Position numbers and translations under genes: made by a program. The notes beneath the pieces were generated by a model, which saw only the letters and a program-made list of their open reading frames with translations, searched no databases and was not told the origin of the DNA. From assembly GCA_900318685.1 (NCBI GenBank), contig ONLL01000021.1, positions 26,129-90,128 of the forward strand: a DNA stretch of 64,000 nt, read 5' to 3'. This DNA comes from an uncultured Prevotellaceae bacterium. GTDB taxonomy: Bacteria; Bacteroidota; Bacteroidia; Bacteroidales; Bacteroidaceae. Shown piece after piece: positions 59,401-64,000 of this stretch. How positions within the stretch are numbered: the first letter of the stretch is position 1; each line of letters begins with the position of its first letter.

Positions 59401-60738
59401 TGTGGTATCAAATGCTGTCAGGTCGAGACTCGTCAGCGATGAGCAGTTCTGGAACATATAGCTCATATTGGAAACGGCAGCGGTGCTGAAGTCCGTCAGC
59501 ACGGGGGTGGTCAGCGAGGTGCAGTTGCTGAACATATAGCTCATGTTCGTCAGCTTCGTGTTCGTCCAGCCGCTGAGATCGACGGTGGTCAATGCTTTAC
59601 AGCCGTTGAACATATTCTGTGTATTGGTCAGCGCAGCAGTACTGAAACCACTCAGGTCGAGACTCGCAAGCGAGGTGCAGTTCTGGAACATAGAACTCAT
59701 GTTGGAAACGGCATCGGTGCTGAAGTCCGTCAGCACGGGGGAGGTCAGCGACGTGCAGCCGTAGAACATGCTGCTCATGTTCGACAGCTTCGTGTTCGTC
59801 CAGCCGCTCAGGTTTACGCTCTGCAAGGCGGTGCAGTTGTAGAACATCTGATACGTGCTGGTCAGTGCCCCCGTACTGAAACTACTCAAGTCGACGCTCT
59901 CCAGCGCGGTGCAGCCGTAGAACATATACTGCATATCGGTCACCTTCTCAGTGTTCCATCCGCCGAGGTCGATACTTTCCAACGCCTTGCAGTAAGCAAA
60001 CGTGCTGTTGAAGTTGGTTGCGGCAGGGGTTTGGAAGCCAGTCAGCGTAAGCGTTGTCAGCTTCTCACAGCTGCGGAACATATTATTCAAGTTCGTCAGA
60101 CTCGTGTTTGTCCAGCCACTCAGGTTCAGGCTCTGTAGATTCGTACAACCGTTGAACATTTCCTGTGTGGTGGTCACATTACCTGTATTAAAGCTGCTCA
60201 GGTCGAGACTCGTCAGTGCTTTACAGCCGTAGAACATGTACTGCATGGTGGTCACGGCAGCAGTGTTGAACGAGCTTACATCCACAGCCGGCAGCGTGGA
60301 GCAGCCCTCAAACATGCTGCGCATGGTAGTTACGGCCGATGTATTAAGATTACCGATGCCCTGGATGGAGGTCAGCTTCGAGCAATTCTGGAACCACCGG
60401 TACGTCTTCGTAAGTTGCACAGCGGCAAACGAAGGTTCAAACACCACCGTGGTCAATGTTCCTTTTACGATGCCGTTCCATGCAGGCGTATCGGCAGAAG
60501 TGGTCACCGCCGTCCCGCTCCACACATTGGTGATGGTGACGGGATCCGTGGTCCCTTCGGGTGTGAACGCACCTCCAGCGGTGAGCGAAGCCTCGCTGCC
60601 GAGGAAATAGAGCGTGGTGTTGTCGGCACACCATACGGCGTAGGCGGTCTCGCCTTCAGCCCATGCTACGGTACCCGTTGCCATGAGCAAGAGCAGTGAG
60701 AGCATTGCTCTCTTGATGAAAAATGCCATTTGTGTCAT
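53449..60738 (-). CDS. Giant BspA-family surface protein, five DUF285 leucine-rich modules and a dockerin-like tail
   Basis: This 2429-residue exported protein has a signal peptide at about residues 1-27 (AMLSLLLLMATGTVAWA). It then has five modules starting near 33, 635, 924, 1174 and 1858. Each module opens with a header of the type YAVWCADNTTLYFL...LxxGxxFTPAG and closes near GGYLK. In between run 23-residue DUF285 repeats such as VTNMSYMFQNCSSLTSLDLS, roughly 60 in all. An Ig-like stretch (about 2180-2360) and two dockerin-type calcium loops (GDANGDGTVTIADVTAIIGY; NVDGDLDDMGEPNITTSD) end the protein. BspA-type proteins mediate adhesion in related oral bacteria; that role is inferred here. 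Met1 (60738) or Met4 (60729) could be the start. Confidence 0.92.
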   Translation of the reverse strand: MTQMAFFIKRAMLSLLLLMATGTVAWAEGETAYAVWCADNTTLYFLGSEASLTAGGAFTPEGTTDPVTITNVWSGTAVTTSADTPAWNGIVKGTLTTVVFEPSFAAVQLTKTYRWFQNCSKLTSIQGIGNLNTSAVTTMRSMFEGCSTLPAVDVSSFNTAAVTTMQYMFYGCKALTSLDLSSFNTGNVTTTQEMFNGCTNLQSLNLSGWTNTSLTNLNNMFRSCEKLTTLTLTGFQTPAATNFNSTFAYCKALESIDLGGWNTEKVTDMQYMFYGCTALESVDLSSFSTGALTSTYQMFYNCTALQSVNLSGWTNTKLSNMSSMFYGCTSLTSPVLTDFSTDAVSNMSSMFQNCTSLASLDLSGFSTAALTNTQNMFNGCKALTTVDLSGWTNTKLTNMSYMFSNCTSLTTPVLTDFSTAAVSNMSYMFQNCSSLTSLDLTAFDTTNLAYMGSMFRGCSNLESINLSGWTNEKVIDMSYLFSGCEKLATLNLTDFATPAVTNMSYMFQNSKALTSLDLSGFNTEKVTNMSNMFQGCTALQTLNLSNWNTAKVTNMSQMFYNCGDLESIYVSLSWTTGSATSSGNMFYGCSSLVGEDGTTLASYSPQSLDRTHATDEAGGYLKTGAAIPDLDEPLAYAIWCADNTTLYFLQSTKQLVSGRSFTPAGSAAPVKMTTVWSGTQVTASGNGNPQWYNTVKATLQHVVFEPSFADVAPASLYAWFRDCANLTDLSGFANLNTANVTNMSYMFSGCAGLQSLNLGSFVTEKVTSMSYMFQNCSSLSNLNIGSFNTAKVNSFSYMFNGCRSLAALDVSHFTTPAIGSMDYMFAGCSGLTTLDLSSFDFSSRNPSLSNMFNGSSQLQSIYVSDKWTLAKRTDANVFKDCTALVGEDGTTYDANAVTAAKAHYGAGGYLRKGTQSAENETATGYAVYCASNTTLYLTTSKRTLLQGGVFRPGNDPYGLVITYLWSGNSAINGSWNSTVKNAVTRVVVEEGYHELKPATTQNWFKGCTQLAAIEGLANLNMSAVTRMDYMFQNCQALTSLDLSTFDTRNVTSMSYLFSGCSSLASIDLSSFNTEKVDYFSGMFEGCSQLQTLDLSSFVMTEAWYTFSMFKGCSQLQSIFVGDGWTVASVNASNSTDMFAGCTSLPNFDADVVDKTNAHPYEGGYLKEGVSPAFDPTPYIVWNSDSKTFYFLLSTRRLMRGRRFTPAGSDTSIEITELYYGEDITSSGARKPTWLSNSAISQKVEHVVIEPSFIDVHPTSTYGWFSYCYALQDITGLQYLNTSEVTDMRNMFLLSNLLTSLDLRGFNTEKVTTMSGMFQDCSALETLDLSTFHTPELTTMENMFKDCHALKSLDLSGFSNEKLTSFSNMFSRCDALETINMDGFGIGRMTNLNYMFLGCKALRSLDLSTLNTANVTSMNAMFEGCEALETVNLSGLNTEQVTTMRWMFHNCNALKSIDLSAFRSPELTDMSCMFENCESLETIDLSGLGQTKVNNIYNLFCGCTSVKTINFSGFGTDAITSTSSLFKDMENLESIDLSSLNLSEVTTMSYMFDQCKKLKTIALTGTTGEVTSMSGMFRGCAALETLDISGMRTSDELRDYDQLFKNCTSLKTVDLTPLSGGRPSSLKEMFYGCSSLEAIDVTPLYTGFVQTMEEMFSGCSSLKSVDFSGKSGYNVNDMDFMFEGCTALESVSIDMTNLGYVASRSSNPQVFINGLFKDCASLKSVDLKALRSMTIDSQTKNLMFSGCSSLESLDLSEFYTSRDTGLYGLFAGCSSLKELDLSTFSTDKVEDMECMFQGCSSLESIFIEEGWTTQAVTESADMFSGCTSLVGQDGSSLGSVDATDATRAHANAGGLMRMKSIPYAIYCDGTKTLYLTVRDTKLEEGSTFTPAGSDTPLTVTCVLQKDKVLGYNYYGLLQGNAAQAEKVVIEESFATQCPTSTANWLKGGSKLTTITGWQHLNTSAVTSMQNMFEGCSSLTALDLSTFDVGQVVSTREMFKNCTSLQTINLIFDPDDTDGCTDRLTAMDGMFYGCRNLKTVDLQNFQTAGVESMTNLFYDCRNLQTINFGANWDTRAVEDMSYMFYRCYRLEAIDLSLFDNLNCRNMTAMFMFCSSLTELDMSNFAGYYTKSPFTLTNVNYLFYGCNLLKTIYVGDEWVEHYSDYVNGIGYTMFSDCTSLVGGSGVTYDSSNTSSAMANAETGYFTYKGVTLTIPASGVATFSASYKVVVPEGVTASVVTGYEGDGSVAKLEGLRSVTLNGTEYTIIPEYVGMLLRGVPGQTVKLIATAKTALPTIIGMQNLLVPVVEAAHVEATFGDNTNFSLDGNKFCRVGDSGIDMPANTAVLQIATTAVQGVDIVWLEALDNLAGDANGDGTVTIADVTAIIGYLTGNTPSDFNKQNANVDGDLDDMGEPNITTSDVQGVVNLILNKQ

Positions 60739-60761
60739 CGTTTTATAGTTTTATTTTCTTG

Positions 60762-60769
60762 CAAAGTTA
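60762..60769 (-). promoter_or_regulatory. -7 box of the BspA-like gene
   Basis: TAACTTTG on the minus strand, 23 bases before the start. No good -33 TTG is seen at the right distance, as expected for an activator-dependent promoter. Confidence 0.6.
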
Positions 60770-60810
60770 CACATATGCCCTCGTATTTACAGCATGGAAG
60801 AGGCTGTTTT

Positions 60811-60840
60811 TGACGAACTGGCACTTGTGAGTGACGAACT
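60811..60840 (-). promoter_or_regulatory. Candidate LytTR binding site: two 9-bp direct repeats with 21-bp period
   Basis: TGACGAACT occurs at 60811-60819 and 60832-60840, separated by 12 bases. Read on the minus strand each gives AGTTCGTCA, with an AGTTCGT core close to the known AgrA/ComE-type consensus (two nonamers containing GTT, 12-13 bases apart). It lies between the divergent BspA-like gene and the LytTR regulator gene, upstream of both promoters. Confidence 0.6.
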
Positions 60841-60872
60841 CGGGCGGGTGGGCATCTTTTTTCGATGAAATC

Positions 60873-60903
60873 TTGGCTATTCCCGTTTTTTGTAGTACCT
60901 TTG
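60873..60903 (+). promoter_or_regulatory. Promoter of the LytTR regulator gene, leaderless arrangement
   Basis: TTGG at 60873-60876 and TACCTTTG at 60896-60903. Only four bases separate the -7 box from the ATG at 60908, as in rlmN. Confidence 0.7.
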
Positions 60904-60907
60904 CCTC

Positions 60908-63313
60908 ATGAAAACTTTGATTCGTTCAATAGTCGTGGGCGCGGCTCTCCTTTTCAGCCTCACGCTTCGCGGGCAGATGGAAAGCAGCCTCACCTATAGA
61001 AGATACGTCACGCAGGACGGACTGCCCCAGATGCAGGCCGAGCGACTGTGGCAAGACTCGCGCGGGTACATTTATATAGGTACGTTGTCGGGCTTCGTGC
61101 GCTTCGACGGCCGTTCGTTCACCCCCTTCCTGAAAGGACGGCGGCAGAACATCGTGGGCTTCGTGGAAGTGGCCGACGAGGTGAGGGCACTGGGGTTCTT
61201 CCGGCAATGGCGCGTGGACTATGACGACATAGAGCAAATGCCCCTCGACCCGAAGGGTCACTGGCTGCTGAACAACCTGAACGCGGGCAGCCTGCCCAAT
61301 GGCTATGTGCTGTTGGAGGACAGCCTGGAGCAGCATCGCCGACTCTGCCGCATGACCAAGGGAGGAATGGAGCCGATGATCACCGACTCGCTGCTCGACG
61401 AGATGACACCAGACCGAAAGCTCTATCTTGACACTACGACGGGCGACGTGATAGCCCCTATGGAGAAAGGTGTCTTCCTGTTCAGGAAGGGAAGCGGCGA
61501 GGCAGTTCAGATATCCCATAAGAGCGATGTCTTCACCTTGCTCCGAACAGATGCCGGCTTGCTGGCCTTTGCCTCCGACGGAATATTCCTCCTGGGCAGC
61601 GACAGCCTGACGCAGGTGGTGCAGGCCGACTGGCAGGCCACGAGCTACGGACTCACCGTCAGACAGCTTCGCTCAGGCAGCCTGGTCATCGCCGACGAGC
61701 ATTCGCTCTATCTCTGCGACGTGCCGGCAAGCCCAACGCCCAATGGCCCATGTGCGATAATAGCAACAGGCATCAACCTTATCCGCGACGTGATGGTCGA
61801 CCGCTGGGACCGCCTCTGGGTGGCCACCTATCAAGGGGTCTACTGCTTCTTCAACCGTTGCTTCACCTGCCATCAGCTCACCGACAGGAGCGACATCGTG
61901 AGGGCGGTGGCCGCCGACTATAACGGACGGATGGTGATGGGAACGCTCAACGGCAAGGTGATGGCTGACGGGCGGCTGCTGAGCGACGATCCCTCCCAGT
62001 TCTATGCCTCGAGTGCCGTGAGCCTGGAGGGCAAGGTGTATATGGCTGGCAATGGCGACGTGGCCTGCGTCGATGGCGACAGCGTCAGCTGGCTCGGTCT
62101 GCCTCGCGACCGCTATCAGTTTGTGGGCAAGGCCTGGGGAAAGGTCATCATGGGTACGCGCACCGGCATCTATGCCTACGACCCGCAGACGGAAAAGACC
62201 GACACGCTCACCACCGCCATCCTCCACCCCTGGTGTGCCGTCAGCGACAGCAACGGTCTGCTCTGGATAGGCAGCAGCTCAGGTCTGTTCAGCATTGACA
62301 AGACTGGCAACTGCAGGAAAACGGAATACGCAGATCAGAAGCTTATCGTCTCTGCTATGGATGCCGACACGCTTGGCAACGTCTTCTTTGCCTCTGCCGA
62401 CTCCGTGTTCGTCGTCAGGAAAGGCAACACAGAAGCCCTGAACGCCCAGATGCCGATGCTGAACGGCCATGAGGTGCGTTCCGTCCACGTCTCGCCCCGT
62501 GGCTATCTGGTCGTGGCAGTGGTCGACGGGCTCTTCGTCTGTCGCATCGACAAGGAGTGCAGGCCCAGCGGCATGCAGTTCTTCGACCATCAGAACGGGT
62601 TCACCATGACCGAGCCGCTGAAGGCCGTGATGGCCGAGACCGGCGACGGTATGGTATGGCTGCCCGGCGTCGAGCAGATGATGTCGTTCCGTCCTGCCGA
62701 GCTGCTGGCGATGGGCGAAGAGGATACCTATATCAGTCCGCCCCTGCGCTGGTGGCAGTACTGGTGGGTGTGGCTCATCGGCATCGTAGCCCTGATGGCA
62801 GCAGTATGGCGCGCCACCCGCTGGTATGAGAAGCGTCGTGCCCGTCAGCGCATGATCCGCCTGCAACGTGAGAAGCTGCAACGTGAAGAGCAGATAGAAG
62901 CCATCCGGCAGAAAGCCATCGAGGAGGTGAAGGCGAGCGCGCTGGCCAAGGACATCGTGAAGATGACCGAGAACGCCCCCGACGAGCGCATCACCCTGCG
63001 CACGGCCAGCGGCACCATCGTTGCCGACGTGAAGGACATCGCCTATTTCAAGGGCGACGGCAACTATTCGCAGATAGTGACCTTCCACGATACCGACACC
63101 GTGCTCATTGGCCTGGGAGCGCTGACCAAGATGCTCAGCCCTGAGACATTCGTCCGTGCCGACCGCAGCACGCTGGTGAACATCCATCACGTCTACCGGC
63201 TGCTGCCCAAACAGCGCCGTTGCATCTTCCGTTCGCCCGCAGGCCAGGAGCTGGAGACCATCCTCCTGGCCCCCGCCTTCAAGCGTCTGCAGGATTTACT
63301 GGATCAACTATAA
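60908..63313 (+). CDS. Membrane-anchored one-component regulator: signal peptide, propeller sensor, membrane helix, LytTR DNA-binding domain
   Basis: This 801-residue protein starts with a signal peptide (residues 1-22). An exported region of about 590 residues carries two-component-propeller motifs: LWQDSRGYIYIGTLSGFVRF, MVDRWDRLWVATYQGVY and SDSNGLLWIGSSSGLFSI. A single membrane helix follows at about 620-640 (WWVWLIGIVALMAAVW). Next is a charged coiled coil (about 642-685) and a C-terminal LytTR domain (about 690-801; VKDIAYFKGDGNYSQIV, FVRADRSTLVNIHHV). No histidine kinase, receiver or Y_Y_Y domain is present, so sensing and DNA binding are in one polypeptide fixed in the membrane. It is divergent from the BspA-like gene, its likely target. 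Confidence 0.92.
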   Translation: MKTLIRSIVVGAALLFSLTLRGQMESSLTYRRYVTQDGLPQMQAERLWQDSRGYIYIGTLSGFVRFDGRSFTPFLKGRRQNIVGFVEVADEVRALGFFRQWRVDYDDIEQMPLDPKGHWLLNNLNAGSLPNGYVLLEDSLEQHRRLCRMTKGGMEPMITDSLLDEMTPDRKLYLDTTTGDVIAPMEKGVFLFRKGSGEAVQISHKSDVFTLLRTDAGLLAFASDGIFLLGSDSLTQVVQADWQATSYGLTVRQLRSGSLVIADEHSLYLCDVPASPTPNGPCAIIATGINLIRDVMVDRWDRLWVATYQGVYCFFNRCFTCHQLTDRSDIVRAVAADYNGRMVMGTLNGKVMADGRLLSDDPSQFYASSAVSLEGKVYMAGNGDVACVDGDSVSWLGLPRDRYQFVGKAWGKVIMGTRTGIYAYDPQTEKTDTLTTAILHPWCAVSDSNGLLWIGSSSGLFSIDKTGNCRKTEYADQKLIVSAMDADTLGNVFFASADSVFVVRKGNTEALNAQMPMLNGHEVRSVHVSPRGYLVVAVVDGLFVCRIDKECRPSGMQFFDHQNGFTMTEPLKAVMAETGDGMVWLPGVEQMMSFRPAELLAMGEEDTYISPPLRWWQYWWVWLIGIVALMAAVWRATRWYEKRRARQRMIRLQREKLQREEQIEAIRQKAIEEVKASALAKDIVKMTENAPDERITLRTASGTIVADVKDIAYFKGDGNYSQIVTFHDTDTVLIGLGALTKMLSPETFVRADRSTLVNIHHVYRLLPKQRRCIFRSPAGQELETILLAPAFKRLQDLLDQL

Positions 63314-63388
63314 AGCAACAGTTATATTGAAGTGAAGACTGGCGACACCAACGGAGACGGCAACCGTTTGTAGCAGAAGAGAAATGCT

Positions 63389-63726
63389 TCCTGTCTACAA
63401 GTGACTATCTTACTTTCTTACTTCACGCTTGTTCAGTTGATGGTCTTCACCCGCTTGCGGTATTCTCCGCGCTTGGTGCCAATAGAAGTTTCTCATGATG
63501 GACTGACATGCAGACACAACGCCACTTAGTCACTTAGTCACTTAGTCACTTGTAGACAGGAATGTTTTTGCAAAGTCAATAAAAGGAATAATATAATGAT
63601 AATATATATAAGTATATAATATAAATAAAATATATAAGTATATAATATAATATTAAATTATAATCTATCTAAATAAAATCTTCACTTCCCCGTACACTTC
63701 GTTTCGCTTCCTGTCTACAAGTGACT
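63389..63726. repeat. Three copies of an 18-mer plus CACTTAGT octamers
   Basis: TCCTGTCTACAAGTGACT lies forward at 63389-63406 and 63709-63726, and reversed at 63544-63561. The reversed copy is preceded by 3.6 tandem CACTTAGT units (63523-63551). Confidence 0.92.
63588..63668. repeat. AT tract with a 20-bp direct repeat
   Basis: TATATAAGTATATAATATAA occurs at 63605-63624 and 63631-63650 within a stretch almost free of G and C. Confidence 0.85.
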
Positions 63727-63785
63727 TTCTTACTTTCTGACTAAAGCCCGTTTGAAATATTTAACAAAAATATTTACGAAAACAT

Positions 63786-63816
63786 TTGGCAGTCTCGGAA
63801 ATTTTTTGTACCTTTG
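63786..63816 (+). promoter_or_regulatory. Orphan promoter
   Basis: TTGG at 63786-63789 and TACCTTTG at 63809-63816, with the same spacing and a similar A/T run as the orphan promoter at 39411-39441. No protein gene follows before the window ends. Confidence 0.6.
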
Positions 63817-64000
63817 TATCAGCTTACAGAAGCGAGCAAGGCACGGCATGACAGGCCGTTTGGCACGGCAAGGAAGGAAGTATTGACGGCCGCTATGCTC
63901 AATCCGAAGCCCCCTGCCACGGGACCCGAAACGCGCCATCACGCCGTCCTAGACTCGCAACTGCAAAGTCACAACATTTTACACAAACCCAAAAATCAAA

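Larger units (their letters stand above)
63314..64000. other. Non-coding, repeat-rich end of window
   Basis: No convincing gene is seen. It holds three 18-bp repeats and a CACTTAGT octamer array (63389-63726), an AT tract (63588-63668), an orphan promoter (63786-63816), and a GC-rich segment with the direct repeat GGCACGGCA at 63839 and 63860. Confidence 0.6.

Noticed and set aside
53449-60738. Regularly spaced repeats on the plus strand that could be taken for a CRISPR or satellite
   Set aside because: The period of about 69-75 bases is that of 23-25-codon DUF285 repeats in one long open frame on the minus strand.
63314-63370. In-frame extension after the LytTR stop reading VKTGDTNGDGNRL, like a dockerin calcium loop
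   Set aside because: A dockerin after a cytoplasmic LytTR domain makes no sense, the stretch is only 18 codons, and it lies beyond a clean stop. Chance or a small gene remnant is more likely.
63435-63495. Leftward codons giving ETSIGTKRGEYRKRVKTIN before a stop, like the tail of a lost gene
   Set aside because: There is no upstream reading frame and no recognised family; too short to support a pseudogene call.

Overview
The window looks like a chromosomal segment of a moderately GC-rich Prevotella-type member of the Bacteroidales. Three things support this. Nearly every transcription unit is preceded by the Bacteroidota -7 box (TAnnTTTG). The gene content is typical of the group: methylmalonyl-CoA mutase mutAB, an OmpH chaperone, DUF4230 proteins, a BspA-type leucine-rich-repeat surface protein with a dockerin-like tail, and C-termini of the 'YNIQGQR...GIYIVNGKK' type. 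The two tRNA genes do not encode CCA. No rRNA, CRISPR array, transposase or integrase was seen.

Layout. 1-479: 5' end of a leftward secreted GH3 glycosidase, divergent from rlmN - pdxA-like - UPF0104 membrane protein (576-3871). 3910-8860: a leftward methyltransferase and mutA-mutB. 8861-9792: a long repeat-rich non-coding stretch. 9793-12467: galE and an ABC-F protein. 12618-12788: tRNA-Val(CAC) and tRNA-Arg(CCG). 12940-15537: a lipoprotein, murB and a metallo-beta-lactamase-fold hydrolase. 15534-20320: pepD-uvrA-cdd, leftward. 20452-23644: a small membrane protein, ompH-like, nhaD-like and pfkA. 23709-31859: a six-gene leftward operon (phosphohexomutase, two DUF4230 proteins, a one-helix protein, a giant secreted protein and a TSCPD protein). 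32026-39140: a type I restriction-modification locus with a toxin-antitoxin pair, bracketed by a 35-bp inverted repeat. 39844-47979: mostly rightward housekeeping and envelope genes (iron ADH, beta-helix protein, papain-like lipoprotein, pgk, RsiV-like lipoprotein, DUF1015, YigZ, M48). 47992-51294: clpS-clpA-aat, leftward. 51440-53390: a secreted C1B peptidase and a small exported protein. 53449-63313: a 2429-residue BspA-like surface protein divergent from a membrane-anchored propeller-LytTR regulator. 63314-64000: another repeat-rich non-coding stretch.

How the genes work together. clpS, clpA and aat put tagging, recognition and unfolding of N-degron substrates in one operon. hsdM, hsdS and hsdR form a complete type I R-M system. 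The propeller-LytTR protein has a sensor-like exported part and a cytoplasmic DNA-binding domain. Two 9-bp direct repeats spaced 21 bp apart lie between it and the divergent BspA-like gene, so a one-component surface-sensing circuit controlling the giant surface protein is the most attractive hypothesis in the window.

The main anomalies are as follows. MutB appears to lack about 35 internal residues, in frame. The PdxA-like protein lacks two of the three family metal ligands. The YoeB-like toxin has Asn where the catalytic His is expected. Several intergenic regions carry short exact 7-8 bp tandem arrays whose sequence differs from place to place. Two of the long intergenic regions also share an arrangement: repeat arms, an AT tract, a strong orphan promoter and a GC-rich non-coding segment. 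All family assignments come from reading the sequence against remembered family motifs; no database search was run.
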